NCBI RefSeq assembly: GCF_001767395.1
Contig: NZ_CP017014.1
Span: forward strand, 310,001-374,000
Direction of reading: 5' to 3'
Origin: Rhodococcus sp. WMMA185
Lineage (GTDB): Bacteria; Actinomycetota; Actinomycetes; Mycobacteriales; Mycobacteriaceae
DNA: 64,000 nt
The position numbers and the translations under genes were made by a program. Position 1 is the stretch's first letter. The number at the start of each line of letters is the position of its first letter. This document shows, piece after piece, positions 9,986 to 18,858 of the stretch. The notes under the pieces are model-generated. The model did not search any database. It had not been told where the DNA came from and saw only the letters and a list, made by a program, of their open reading frames with translations.

Positions 9986-11164
9986 CTAGATCAGAGGGTC
10001 GTGCTTGATCAGGTGAGCCGGCGTACCAGCGCGCTGTAACGCATAGACCGTGGTCTTGATCATCGATGGTGAACCGGAGATCTGGATCTGTCGATCCGCC
10101 CATGAACCGAACTCAGCGACCACGCGGCCGGGCTGCCCCAGTAGCCGTCGATGCAGTCCCGGTGGCGGTTCAGGCGTGGGTGCTGTGTGCCACCATGGAT
10201 TTTCGTCCTCCTCGGAGACGGGAACCACGGTGAGCCACGGGTTGCTGAGTGAGAGATGCCACAAGGTCTCGATGTCGTACAGGTCGCACGGGTACTTGCC
10301 TCCGACGAACAGGTGGACTCGTGGGTTGCGGGACCGCATCGCCATTTCCATCACCTGTGCGCGCAACGGCGCGATGCCGGTACCGGAGCCGATCATCAGA
10401 ACGTCGAGGCCGCTTTCCCGGTCGACCTCGAGTCCGCCGAGGGGCGAGCCGAGTAGCCAGCGATCACCCACCCGAGTCTCGTTGACGATTGCCGGGCTGA
10501 CCCATCCACCCGATACCCGTCGAACATGGAACTCGAGTTGCCCGGCGGGGTTGGCGGGGATGGCGGCAGACAGGTAGCGCCACATGCGTGGGCGCTGCGG
10601 AATCTGAACGCTCAGGTATTGCCCTGCGGCATAGGGAATGGGGGAGTCCGTCTCGAGTCGCACGATCGCAAGATCGTCGAGGCGCCGCTCGTGATCGACG
10701 ACGGTAGCGCCCCAGGTCGCCGGGAGGTCGTCCTCGGCGGCGGCCTCGGACATCGTGTGGAGCACGAGATCGATCAGTTCGGTCCATGCGGTCGTCAGTG
10801 ACGGCGTCCAGATGGCTTGGGTGAAGGAGCCTTGCACCGCCCCCATCAGTGCATCGGCCGCGGCGAGATAGTGCTTTTGCTCCACTCCGAACTTGCGGTG
10901 GTCGCGACCGAGTTGGGCCAGGAACCCCAGGACGCGCTCCTCGTCGTCGAGGTTGTCGATGACGAACTGGAGTGCCTGGAACAGTCGGCGGCCCAAGTTG
11001 TCGAGAGCCGGCGGGAAGAGTGCGCGGAAGTCCGGGTGTTCGGCGAAAAGGGAGGAAAAGAACAAGGCAGTAAGGCGAGTCGGACCTCGTTCGGTGTGGA
11101 CGATCGACGAAAAACTGGCGCGCAGACGCGAGATCACGGGTGGATCGAGGCAGTCTCGTGTCAA
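9986..11164 (-). CDS. Flavohaemoglobin-like globin-reductase fusion (paralogue 2) with altered distal haem residues
   Basis: The 392-residue fusion is collinear with the paralogue at 7969-9132. The proximal His (GRDHRKFG) and the Tyr ten residues after it are kept, but aligned without gaps the B10 Tyr is Phe (ALFFSSLF) and the E7 Gln is Leu (NLGRRLF), so the distal pocket is hydrophobic. The reductase half has RYLS at the FAD site and GSGTGIAP at the NAD site. Classical NO dioxygenase chemistry relies on B10 Tyr, so a different role (ligand sensing, other oxidation) should be considered. The start is taken as TTG 11164, supported by alignment with paralogue 1; GTG 11137 is an alternative. It is divergent from clpB. 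Confidence 0.86.
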   Translation of the reverse strand: MTRDCLDPPVISRLRASFSSIVHTERGPTRLTALFFSSLFAEHPDFRALFPPALDNLGRRLFQALQFVIDNLDDEERVLGFLAQLGRDHRKFGVEQKHYLAAADALMGAVQGSFTQAIWTPSLTTAWTELIDLVLHTMSEAAAEDDLPATWGATVVDHERRLDDLAIVRLETDSPIPYAAGQYLSVQIPQRPRMWRYLSAAIPANPAGQLEFHVRRVSGGWVSPAIVNETRVGDRWLLGSPLGGLEVDRESGLDVLMIGSGTGIAPLRAQVMEMAMRSRNPRVHLFVGGKYPCDLYDIETLWHLSLSNPWLTVVPVSEEDENPWWHTAPTPEPPPGLHRRLLGQPGRVVAEFGSWADRQIQISGSPSMIKTTVYALQRAGTPAHLIKHDPLI

Positions 11165-11260
11165 GCGGGCCCCTGTACTGAGAACGTGTCGATTCGAACA
11201 TGAGCAGTCTAACTGTCTTTGATACGGGCTGCCTTTCGCCGAAAAGGGCCGGTTCGGAAA

Positions 11261-11279
11261 CCACCGCGAACGGCGGTGG
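11261..11279. promoter_or_regulatory. Inverted repeat between globin gene and clpB
   Basis: CCACCGC-N5-GCGGTGG is a perfect 7-bp-arm inverted repeat in the divergent intergenic region. It lies about 60 bp upstream of the HAIR element and about 100 bp upstream of the globin start. It could be an operator for either promoter. Confidence 0.35.
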
Positions 11280-11323
11280 GCAAAGATGAAGTAGCAGGAA
11301 ATGGCGCACCGAAAAAAATCAAA

Positions 11324-11344
11324 GTTGAGCGGAACAGACTCAAC
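11324..11344. promoter_or_regulatory. HAIR element (HspR operator) upstream of clpB
   Basis: GTTGAGC-N7-ACTCAAC matches the HspR consensus CTTGAGT-N7-ACTCAAG with the central TTGAG and CTCAA half-sites intact and the spacing exact. It lies about 90 bp before the clpB start. Mycobacterial and Streptomyces clpB genes are known HspR targets, and hspR is encoded in this window at 2938-3345, so repression of clpB by HspR is the natural reading. Confidence 0.85.
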
Positions 11345-11433
11345 CTTTCGTGCGTTGAGAAGATGACAGCATCGTTCGGGATCGCTCCGCCCCCGGCGAC
11401 AGACCGCTCTACTTCGTCAGAAGAGGTGACTCA

Positions 11434-13986
11434 GTGGACTCGTTCAATCCGACCACCAAGACGCAGGCCGCGATGACCGCTGCACTCCAGTCGGCGTCGT
11501 CTGCCGGGAATCCTGACATCAGGCCGGCCCACCTGCTCGCGGCTCTACTCGACCAGACCGACGGTATCGCGACACCGCTGCTCGAGGCCGTCGGTGTCGA
11601 CCCCACGACCGTCCACCGTGAGGCACAGGGTCTCGTCGACCGACTGCCCAAGACGACCGGGGCAACGACGACACCGCAACTCGGGCGCGAGGCACTCGCT
11701 GCGCTCACCACCGCACAGCACCTGGCCACCGAACTCGACGACGAATACGTGTCGACGGAGCACCTGATGGTGGGGCTGGCGTCGGGTGACTCGGACGTGG
11801 CAAGCCTGCTCGGGCGGCACGGCGCCACACCGGAGGCGTTGCGCGATGCGTTCACCACCGTCCGCGGCAGCGCGCGCGTGACGAGCCCGGACCCGGAAGG
11901 CACGTATCAGGCGCTCGAAAAGTACTCCACAGATCTGACCGCAGCAGCTCGCAATGGCAAGCTCGATCCAGTGATAGGCCGCGACAACGAGATTCGGCGA
12001 GTCGTGCAGGTGCTCAGTCGGCGTACCAAGAACAACCCGGTGCTCATCGGCGAGCCCGGTGTCGGGAAGACCGCGATCGTCGAAGGCCTCGCTCAGCGCA
12101 TCGTCGCCGGAGATGTCCCCGAATCGCTGCGCGGGAAGTCCGTGATCTCCCTCGACCTCGGTTCGATGGTGGCGGGGGCGAAGTATCGCGGTGAGTTCGA
12201 GGAGCGGCTCAAGGCCGTTCTGGACGACATCAAGAGCTCTGCCGGACAGGTGATTACGTTCATCGACGAACTGCACACCATCGTCGGTGCGGGTGCGACC
12301 GGGGAGTCCGCGATGGATGCGGGCAACATGATCAAGCCGATGCTCGCTCGCGGCGAGTTGAGACTCGTCGGTGCCACCACGCTCGACGAGTACCGCCAGC
12401 ACATCGAGAAGGACGCAGCCCTCGAGCGACGCTTCCAGCAGGTGTTGGTGGGGGAACCGTCAGTGGAGGACACCGTCGGTATTTTGCGTGGCCTCAAGGA
12501 GCGGTACGAGGTGCACCACGGTGTCCGCATCACAGACTCCGCGCTGGTCGCGGCGGCGACGCTCAGCGACCGCTACATCACCTCCCGGTTCCTGCCGGAC
12601 AAGGCGATCGATCTCGTGGACGAGGCGGCTTCGCGGCTCCGGATGGAGATCGACTCGCGACCCGAGGAGATCGACTCCGTCGAACGGATCGTTCGCCGCC
12701 TCGAGATCGAGGAGATGGCGCTGCAGAAGGAATCCGACGCCGCGTCGAAGGACCGTCTCGAGAAGCTGCGGCGGGAGTTGGCCGACGAGCGGGAGAAGCT
12801 CAACCAGCTCACTACCCGCTGGCAAAACGAGAAGCAGGCGATCGACTCCGTCCGTGAGGTCAAGGAACAACTCGAAGCGCTGCGCGGCGAGGAGGAACGC
12901 GCTGAGCGCGACGGCGATCTAGGCCGGGCCGCGGAACTGCGATACGGCCGGATCCCGCAGCTCGAAAAGGAACTCGAAGAGGCGGCGGCCGCATCCGGCA
13001 CTACCGCCGACGGCGACGTCATGCTCAAGGAAGAAGTGGGACCAGACGACGTCGCGGACGTGGTGGCGGCGTGGACCGGGATTCCCGCCGGCCGCATGAT
13101 GGAGGGCGAGACCGCCAAGCTGCTCCGCATGGAGTCTGAGCTCGGTAAACGAGTGGTCGGCCAGGAACAGGCTGTCAGGGCGGTGTCCGACGCGGTGCGT
13201 CGGGCCCGGGCCGGAGTCGCCGATCCCAACCGTCCCACAGGATCGTTCCTGTTCCTCGGGCCTACCGGCGTCGGCAAGACGGAGCTTGCAAAGTCTCTCG
13301 CCGACTTCCTGTTCGACGACGAACGCGCGATGGTGCGCATCGACATGTCGGAGTACAGCGAGAAGCACTCGGTGGCCCGGCTCGTCGGCGCCCCTCCCGG
13401 ATACGTCGGCTACGAGGCGGGCGGGCAGCTCACCGAAGCCGTGCGGCGGCGCCCGTACACCGTGGTCCTGTTCGATGAGGTGGAGAAGGCGCACCCCGAC
13501 GTCTTCGACATTCTGCTGGCAGTTCTGGACGAAGGCCGGCTGACGGACGGCCAGGGCCGCACCGTCGACTTCCGGAACACCGTCCTGATTCTCACGTCGA
13601 ACCTCGGTGCCGGCGGGTCGCGGGAGCAAGTAATGGATGCGGTGCGACACGCGTTCAAGCCCGAATTCATCAACAGGCTCGACGACGTCGTGATCTTCGA
13701 CCCGCTCACCGAAGAGCAGTTGGAATCCATCGTTGACATCCAGCTCAATCAGCTCTCGCGCCGTCTCGCAGCGCGGCGGCTGACGCTCGACGTCTCAGAC
13801 TCGGCGCGTTTCTGGCTGGCAGTCCGGGGCTACGACCCCATGTACGGTGCCCGGCCGCTGCGCCGGCTCATTCAACAGGCCATCGGCGATCAACTCGCAA
13901 AGCTGCTGCTCGCCGGCGACGTCAAGGACGGCGACACCGTTCCGGTGAAAGTGTCCGACAACGGCGAGACGCTCGTCCTCGGCTGA
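11434..13986 (+). CDS. clpB: ATP-dependent disaggregase ClpB (Hsp104/Hsp100)
   Basis: The 850-residue hexameric AAA+ disaggregase rescues aggregated proteins together with DnaK. The N-terminal domain (1-145) is followed by AAA-1 with Walker A GEPGVGKT (about residue 210) and Walker B FIDELH. A long coiled-coil middle domain (about 400-525), rich in Glu, Arg and Lys, comes next. AAA-2 has Walker A GPTGVGKT (about residue 611), LFDEVEKAH and the sensor-2 region GARPLRR. GTG start with AGAGG eight to ten bases upstream. It is preceded by a HAIR operator, so expression should rise on heat shock when HspR is titrated. A strong hairpin follows the stop. Confidence 0.98.
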   Translation: MDSFNPTTKTQAAMTAALQSASSAGNPDIRPAHLLAALLDQTDGIATPLLEAVGVDPTTVHREAQGLVDRLPKTTGATTTPQLGREALAALTTAQHLATELDDEYVSTEHLMVGLASGDSDVASLLGRHGATPEALRDAFTTVRGSARVTSPDPEGTYQALEKYSTDLTAAARNGKLDPVIGRDNEIRRVVQVLSRRTKNNPVLIGEPGVGKTAIVEGLAQRIVAGDVPESLRGKSVISLDLGSMVAGAKYRGEFEERLKAVLDDIKSSAGQVITFIDELHTIVGAGATGESAMDAGNMIKPMLARGELRLVGATTLDEYRQHIEKDAALERRFQQVLVGEPSVEDTVGILRGLKERYEVHHGVRITDSALVAAATLSDRYITSRFLPDKAIDLVDEAASRLRMEIDSRPEEIDSVERIVRRLEIEEMALQKESDAASKDRLEKLRRELADEREKLNQLTTRWQNEKQAIDSVREVKEQLEALRGEEERAERDGDLGRAAELRYGRIPQLEKELEEAAAASGTTADGDVMLKEEVGPDDVADVVAAWTGIPAGRMMEGETAKLLRMESELGKRVVGQEQAVRAVSDAVRRARAGVADPNRPTGSFLFLGPTGVGKTELAKSLADFLFDDERAMVRIDMSEYSEKHSVARLVGAPPGYVGYEAGGQLTEAVRRRPYTVVLFDEVEKAHPDVFDILLAVLDEGRLTDGQGRTVDFRNTVLILTSNLGAGGSREQVMDAVRHAFKPEFINRLDDVVIFDPLTEEQLESIVDIQLNQLSRRLAARRLTLDVSDSARFWLAVRGYDPMYGARPLRRLIQQAIGDQLAKLLLAGDVKDGDTVPVKVSDNGETLVLG

Positions 13987-13994
13987 TCCTCACC

Positions 13995-14035
13995 TGGGCG
14001 GCAAGCTACCGGGGACGTAGCTAGCTTGCCGCCCA
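13995..14035 (+). terminator. Hairpin terminator after clpB
   Basis: A perfect 14-bp stem TGGGCGGCAAGCTA / TAGCTTGCCGCCCA encloses a 13-base loop, starting nine bases after the clpB stop. There is no long T run, which is usual for high-GC actinobacteria. Confidence 0.8.
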
Positions 14036-14149
14036 CAGCTTTGCCACCCACGCTGATTTCCACAGAGGCGCCTTAATATGCGGCGCTACGCTCGACGGTC
14101 CAAGCACGCACGACGAGGGCAGCCGACACCTCAGGGAGGGGCTGAGAAC

Positions 14150-15151
14150 ATGACGAATCCCGACGATCCGCGCACTCCGCAGGAACGAGCGCACGAGGGT
14201 ACCGAGCCGTCGGCGACCGGGGACACCCCGCATCCGGGTACCGGGGACGACGCGACGTCGTCCTGGTCGGAGCAGGACCAGCAGACCGAACGCATCGATA
14301 TGCCGGAGCACCGCACCGAGTACTTGGGCACCCCCGAGGGGCGCACCGAGTACATGGGCGCCCCCGACTCTCCCGGGCAGTTCTCCACGCCCGACCCGAC
14401 TGTGGCGTACGGGCAGAACCAGCCCAACCCGACTCAGTCGTACCCGGCCTACGACCCATCATTCGGCCAGCAGGCGCCGCCGCCCAACGCCACTGCGGCG
14501 TATCCGGTGTATGAGGGTCAGCAGTATCAGGGCGGCTACCCCACCGGGCAGTATCCGAATGCCTCCTATCCGAATGCGGCCCACCCGGGTGGACAGTATC
14601 CGCCGGGGCAATACCCCGACCCGCAATATCAGGCGCCCCGGGACGAGGGCCCCGAACAGAAGAAGCCTAGGCAAATCGGAACGTGGATTGCGGCCACCAC
14701 CGCGGCCCTGTTGCTGCTCGCGGTGATCGGGTTCGGTATCGCCCTCGTCACGACTACGCCGAACGGTTCCTCGGGTACCACGGTGGCGGGACCGACTCCT
14801 GCGAGTCCGCCGACCACCACTCTGCCTGAGACGACCGTCCCCGGGCCGACGACGGAGCCGCCGGACGACCAATCCCAGGGAGGCACCGGCGGGGTGCTCG
14901 GGGTCGGGAGCGCGGCGTTCGGGAGGGTCAGTGCAAACGACGGGTCCACTCTGACGCTCGATACGCTCGGCGGAGGCCAGTTGACGGTGGAGACCAACGC
15001 GGAGACCAAAGTGTTCGCATTCGACGGCTCCACGGTTGCCTCCCTCGAGCCCGGAACCCCGGTCATAGTCCGTGGAACGGAGATCGAGGGCGGCAAGATG
15101 ACCGCGCTGACGATCGTCAGCACCGAACTGCCCAGGTTCGGAGGCAACTGA
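14150..15151 (+). CDS. Membrane-anchored protein with DUF5666-like extracytoplasmic domain
   Basis: The 333-residue protein has a long acidic then Tyr/Pro/Gln-rich cytosolic N-terminus (1-185, with repeated AYP, GQYP and TEYLG/TEYMG pieces). One transmembrane helix follows at about 190-212 (IAATTAALLLLAVIGFGIA), then a Thr/Pro-rich spacer, and a compact C-terminal domain (FGRVSANDGSTLTLDT ... VETNAETKVF ... VIVRG) of the OB-like DUF5666 type. ATG 14150 is chosen because of AGGGAGGGG upstream. The job is unknown. It is the first gene after the clpB terminator, leading a same-strand run through to pyrE. Confidence 0.8.
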   Translation: MTNPDDPRTPQERAHEGTEPSATGDTPHPGTGDDATSSWSEQDQQTERIDMPEHRTEYLGTPEGRTEYMGAPDSPGQFSTPDPTVAYGQNQPNPTQSYPAYDPSFGQQAPPPNATAAYPVYEGQQYQGGYPTGQYPNASYPNAAHPGGQYPPGQYPDPQYQAPRDEGPEQKKPRQIGTWIAATTAALLLLAVIGFGIALVTTTPNGSSGTTVAGPTPASPPTTTLPETTVPGPTTEPPDDQSQGGTGGVLGVGSAAFGRVSANDGSTLTLDTLGGGQLTVETNAETKVFAFDGSTVASLEPGTPVIVRGTEIEGGKMTALTIVSTELPRFGGN

Positions 15152-15248
15152 GGCACGACGCCATTCGGCAGGGCTAAGGCGACGACCGAGCATTGGAATC
15201 GGCGGATGTCTTCGGCCGGGTCGAAGTCACTCGCTAGGCTGAACACCA

Positions 15249-16169
15249 ATGATGACCATAACGTGGTTCGTGCTGGCGTTCATCGCACTCGTGGGCGCGG
15301 GTGCGCTCCTGTATTTCGATCGGTCGCGTCGTGATCAGACCGGTCGTGTGAGGGAGATCTGGGCCAAGGCTCAGGGCTACACCTACAGGAACGTCGAAGA
15401 GCGGCTGCCCGCTCAGTTCCACCGCGCGGCGCTGGCCAAGCAGGGGTATCTCAGCGCGATCGGCGTGGTGAGGGGCGAACATCGGGGCGAGCAGTTCATC
15501 TTGTTCGACTTGGAGGAGACCGCGACCATCGTGGCCGTCCGCCGCCGGGTTGGTTCGGACGTCGACATCGATCTCCGTCTCAAGTCGGCTCCGCCCCCGA
15601 AGGATTCGGACCTCGAACTGCTCGGTGCCATCGGTCCGCGAGTCGTGTTCGCGACCGACCTCGAGATCGCTCGCAGGGTTTGCGATCGTCGGATGGTGGC
15701 ATTCACCGAGTCGATCCCACCGCACGTCAACATGCTGTGGAGCGAGGGAGAATGGACTCTCGGCTCGCTGCAGATTGGCAGCAGCGGGCGTGAGTGGGAT
15801 TCGGCTATCGAGGCGGTATCGAGGCTGTCCGGCATCCTCCACGTACTGCCTCCCGTCGCGGGTTCGAGCGACATCGATCGCGCCCCCTCCGATCCGAGTC
15901 GACAGCCCCCGCACGAGCGGGCTCCCGGCCCGATTTCCTCCCCGTCTCGTCCGCAGGGCGATAGTCGTCCTGGTCCTGGTCCTGGTCCTGGTCCTGGTCC
16001 TGGTCCTGGTCCTGGTCCTGGTCCCGCGCCTGGCCCTAAACCGAGGCCTGCGCCTGGACCGAGGCCTGCGCCTGGCCCTGGACCGAGGCCTGCGCCTGGC
16101 CCTGGACCGAGGCCTGCACCCGGTCCCAGGCCTGCGCCTGGACCGAGGCCTGCGTCTGGGCCCCAGTAG
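15249..16169 (+). CDS. Membrane-anchored conserved protein with Pro-Gly repeat tail
   Basis: The 306-residue product has an N-terminal transmembrane helix (residues 4-22), a conserved globular part (about 25-210) and a C-terminal tail of more than 60 residues made of Pro, Gly, Ala and Arg. The position between clpB and pyrE corresponds to a conserved secreted or membrane protein in mycobacteria (Rv0383c by memory of gene order). The tail is encoded by a hexanucleotide repeat and then longer repeats, described separately. No enzymatic motif is visible. The start could be either of two adjacent ATG codons; the first is used. Confidence 0.78.
   Translation: MMTITWFVLAFIALVGAGALLYFDRSRRDQTGRVREIWAKAQGYTYRNVEERLPAQFHRAALAKQGYLSAIGVVRGEHRGEQFILFDLEETATIVAVRRRVGSDVDIDLRLKSAPPPKDSDLELLGAIGPRVVFATDLEIARRVCDRRMVAFTESIPPHVNMLWSEGEWTLGSLQIGSSGREWDSAIEAVSRLSGILHVLPPVAGSSDIDRAPSDPSRQPPHERAPGPISSPSRPQGDSRPGPGPGPGPGPGPGPGPGPAPGPKPRPAPGPRPAPGPGPRPAPGPGPRPAPGPRPAPGPRPASGPQ
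15969..16163. repeat. Pro-Gly coding repeats: (CCTGGT)9 followed by 18/24-bp repeats
   Basis: Nine exact copies of CCTGGT (15969-16022) encode (Pro-Gly)9. They are followed to about 16163 by alternating units beginning CCGAGGCCTGCGCCTGG, with or without an extra CCCTGGA, encoding GPRPAP-type units. The array lies wholly inside the preceding gene and keeps frame, so length changes would vary the tail without breaking the protein. Confidence 0.9.
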
Positions 16170-16195
16170 AGCGCAGTCTTGCTAGCGTCACAGTT

Positions 16196-16996
16196 ATGCC
16201 GCCGTCCTCCGAGAACCCGTCTGCACGACCCATTGCTCTTGTCACAGGTCCTACGTCGGGGCTCGGTGCGGGTTTCGCGAAGAAGTACGCCTCGCTCGGC
16301 TACGACCTTGTGCTGGTCGCCCGCGACGCGGAGAGGATGCGCGAACTCGCTGAAGAAATGAAGGCGTTGTTCGACACAGAGTGCGAGATCCTGCAGTGCG
16401 ACCTGGCGACCGCGTCCGGTCGCGAGGAGGTCGCGCTGCGCCTCGGCGAGGGTGTCGATGTGCTGGTCAACAACGCGGGGTTCGCCACCGCGGGCGAATT
16501 CTGGACCGCGGAACCGGAACTCCTGCAGGCGCAGCTCGACGTGTGCGTCACCGCAGTCATGCAGCTGACTCGGGCGGCGCTGCCCGCCATGATCGCGTCT
16601 GCCCACGGCACGGTCATCAACGTGGCCAGCGTCGCGGGCCTGCTGTCCGGTCGGGGGTCGACCTACTCGGCGAGCAAGGCATACGTGATCTCTTTCTCCG
16701 AGGGGCTTTCTGGCGGATTGGACGGGACCGGCGTCCGAATCCAGGCGCTGTGTCCGGGATTCATCCGCACCGAACTTCACCAGCGCGCGGGGATCGATAT
16801 GAGTTCGATCCCGAAGGTGATGTGGCTGAGCGTCGACGAGGTTGTCGCGGCCTCGCTCACCGATCTCGACAACGGCAAGGTCATCAGCATTCCGGGCATC
16901 CAGTACAAGGTGCTCACGACTGTCGGGCGTCTCGTTCCCAAGAGTCTGGTCAGGCGGGTGAACAACGCGTTCGGTCGGGGGCGGGCACGCACATAG
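16196..16996 (+). CDS. Short-chain dehydrogenase/reductase (SDR)
   Basis: The 266-residue classical SDR has the nucleotide-binding TGPTSGLG (TGxxxGxG) near residue 18, the NNAG motif (VLVNNAGFA), the catalytic Ser in VASVAG and the YSASK Tyr/Lys pair (about residues 159-163). It probably uses NADP(H), since the Arg after the second strand (VARDAERM) favours the phosphate. The substrate is unknown. It starts 26 bp after the preceding gene and ends 20 bp before pyrE, so it is probably cotranscribed. Confidence 0.88.
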   Translation: MPPSSENPSARPIALVTGPTSGLGAGFAKKYASLGYDLVLVARDAERMRELAEEMKALFDTECEILQCDLATASGREEVALRLGEGVDVLVNNAGFATAGEFWTAEPELLQAQLDVCVTAVMQLTRAALPAMIASAHGTVINVASVAGLLSGRGSTYSASKAYVISFSEGLSGGLDGTGVRIQALCPGFIRTELHQRAGIDMSSIPKVMWLSVDEVVAASLTDLDNGKVISIPGIQYKVLTTVGRLVPKSLVRRVNNAFGRGRART

Positions 16997-17016
16997 CGGT
17001 AGGTAAGGTTCTGGGC

Positions 17017-17547
17017 ATGAGTGATCGCGAGGATCTCGCCGCGTTGGTGCGCGAGTTGGCTGTTGTGCACGGCAAGGTGACGCTGTCTTCGGGTAAGGAA
17101 GCCGACTACTACGTGGATCTGCGTCGTGCCACATTGCATCATGAGGCAGCCCCGCTGATCGGCAAACTGTTGCGTGAGCTCGTGTCCGATTGGGAGTTCG
17201 ACGCGGTCGGCGGGCTGACGATGGGTGCCGATCCGGTGGCCATGGCAATGATGCACGCACCGGGCCGCCCGATCGACTCATTCGTGGTGCGTAAGTCGGC
17301 GAAAGCGCACGGCATGCAACGCCAGATCGAGGGCCCCGACGTCGTCGGCAAGCGCGTCTTGGTCGTCGAGGACACGACTACGACGGGCAATTCGCCGCTC
17401 ACCGCGGTGAAGGCGCTCCGTGACGTCGGGGCGACCGTCGTCGGTGTCGCGACCGTCGTTGACCGGGCGACCGGAGCAGACGAGGTGATCGCGGCCGAAG
17501 GTCTCGAATACCGTTCTCTCCTAGGGCTTTCTGATCTGAATCTCTGA
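17017..17547 (+). CDS. pyrE: Orotate phosphoribosyltransferase
   Basis: The 176-residue enzyme makes orotidine 5'-phosphate from orotate and PRPP in de novo pyrimidine synthesis. It has the PRPP-binding motif VLVVEDTTTTGNS near residue 115 and the flexible loop region KSAKAHGMQ that supplies catalytic Lys/His. The size is typical of the short actinobacterial PyrE. The start is ATG 17017; upstream in-frame codons run back through the SDR gene and were discarded. The gene ends 19 bp from a convergent membrane-protein gene. Confidence 0.95.
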   Translation: MSDREDLAALVRELAVVHGKVTLSSGKEADYYVDLRRATLHHEAAPLIGKLLRELVSDWEFDAVGGLTMGADPVAMAMMHAPGRPIDSFVVRKSAKAHGMQRQIEGPDVVGKRVLVVEDTTTTGNSPLTAVKALRDVGATVVGVATVVDRATGADEVIAAEGLEYRSLLGLSDLNL

Positions 17548-17565
17548 CCACCGTGGGAGGGCGGG

Positions 17566-18012
17566 TCACGGACAGATCATGATGTGATCGCGGTCCTTCG
17601 GGTCCACCAGAATCGAGATAATTTTCCCGGGAACGAAGCGGGCGAGGTTCTCGTGACGCACCTCGTAGACGACGCGGCCGCTGTAGCTTTCCGATCCCGG
17701 CACCGTCAGCTCGAGGTCCAGTTCGGTCAGTTCCCCGTTGTCGGGGGTACGACGGAGCGGGGTGGCGTGCTGGATGCGAGCCCAGCCCTCGAGCCCGTGC
17801 CGTTCGAGCTTGCGATCCTCGCGGCTCGGGCGTTCGGCAGCCATCATCCCGAACCCGAGCGCTGAACCGAAGGCAGCGAGCAATCCCATGATCTGGTAGG
17901 GAATCGTGGCAGGCGGAGTGTGCTGGACCAGCCATCCCAGCCAGAGGGCGAGGACGACGAGGTAGCCAGCCGTGATGAAACATACGTTCCTCACGATGCG
18001 CTGATGATTCAT
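17566..18012 (-). CDS. Conserved membrane protein, function unknown
   Basis: The 148-residue protein has two transmembrane helices (about residues 8-28 and 38-60) and a soluble C-terminal part (75-148) with ELDLELTVPG and VVYEVRHENLARFVPG, which resembles the small beta-barrel domain often found in actinobacterial membrane proteins. An ATG with GGAGGTGGAGG upstream makes the start secure. It sits between pyrE and the SPOUT methyltransferase, as in mycobacteria. No function can be assigned. Confidence 0.8.
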   Translation of the reverse strand: MNHQRIVRNVCFITAGYLVVLALWLGWLVQHTPPATIPYQIMGLLAAFGSALGFGMMAAERPSREDRKLERHGLEGWARIQHATPLRRTPDNGELTELDLELTVPGSESYSGRVVYEVRHENLARFVPGKIISILVDPKDRDHIMICP

Positions 18013-18123
18013 CGTTTCCTCCACCTCCAGGTTAGCCGCCGCTACTCGTCGACGTACTCGCTCGCACGCTCCCGTTAGAGTCAGGTAGCTGCATCTGACG
18101 AAGTGACTGTAGGGGTTGATCGT

Positions 18124-18801
18124 ATGAAGGCGGTGCGCGCCCAGGATGCCGGACCGGGCCCCACCGAGTGGGGTGAGAATCCGAACGGGGTCGGACCGTG
18201 GAGCGAGGAACACAGTACGCCTGTTCCGTCGGATCCCCGCTACGATCCCGAGCTGCTCGAAGGTGGTGACCGCCGCAACGTTGTCGACGCATACCGCTAC
18301 TGGAAGCGGGAAGCGATCGTCGCGGACATCGACGGTCGGCGTCACCCGATGCATGTCGCCATCGAGAACTTCGGCCATGACGCCAATATCGGAACGGTTG
18401 TGCGTACGGCCAACGCGTTCGCGGCCTCTGCGGTCCACATCGTGGGGCGTCGACGGTGGAACAGGCGGGGTGCGATGGTCACCGATCGGTACCAGTACGT
18501 CCTTCACCACCCGGATATCGATGGGCTGGTGGGGTTCGCACGTGAGCGGGGTCTCGCCATAGTGGCCGTGGACAACACACCAGGTTCGGTTCCGCTCGAG
18601 ACGGCGAGCCTGCCGCGCGACTGCGTGCTGCTGTTCGGCCAGGAAGGACCAGGGGTCACGGAACTGGCGAAAGAGGTTGCGGTGATGACGGTTTCGATTG
18701 CCCAGTTCGGATCCACTCGCAGCATCAACGCCGGTGTCGCTGCCGGAATCGCCATGCATGCCTGGGTGCGTCAGCACGCCGATCTCGACCGAGCCTGGTA
18801 A
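18124..18801 (+). CDS. SpoU/TrmH-family RNA 2'-O-methyltransferase (SPOUT)
   Basis: The protein of about 225 residues carries the three SPOUT motifs: NIGTVVRTANAF (motif 1, catalytic Arg), LLFGQEGPGV (motif 2) and SINAGVAAGIAMHAW (motif 3), which form the knotted SAM site. It lacks the N-terminal substrate-binding L30e-like domain of full TrmH/RlmB proteins but has a polar N-terminal extension of about 80 residues. The target is probably rRNA or tRNA ribose; which base is unknown. ATG 18124 is preferred over GTG 18103 because AGGGG lies eight bases before it. Confidence 0.88.
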   Translation: MKAVRAQDAGPGPTEWGENPNGVGPWSEEHSTPVPSDPRYDPELLEGGDRRNVVDAYRYWKREAIVADIDGRRHPMHVAIENFGHDANIGTVVRTANAFAASAVHIVGRRRWNRRGAMVTDRYQYVLHHPDIDGLVGFARERGLAIVAVDNTPGSVPLETASLPRDCVLLFGQEGPGVTELAKEVAVMTVSIAQFGSTRSINAGVAAGIAMHAWVRQHADLDRAW

Positions 18802-18858
18802 CACGCGCACCCCGCGTCGTGTGGCGCAACATCGATGAAGTAGGCAAGATCAACTCCC

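Noticed and set aside
11131-11164. TTGACA at the start of globin paralogue 2 read as a -35 box
   Set aside because: No fitting -10 at 16-19 bases; the sequence is inside the aligned N-terminus.
15969-16163. Repeat array as a CRISPR
   Set aside because: Units are 6-24 bp, contiguous without spacers, and in frame with the host gene.
16381-17016. N-terminal extension of pyrE through the SDR gene
   Set aside because: It is a second frame inside the SDR; ATG 17017 gives the normal length.
15413-17281. 622-codon minus-strand frame across the repeat-tailed protein, SDR and pyrE
   Set aside because: Low-complexity translation from the repeat array and antisense DNA; all three plus-strand genes have clear motifs.
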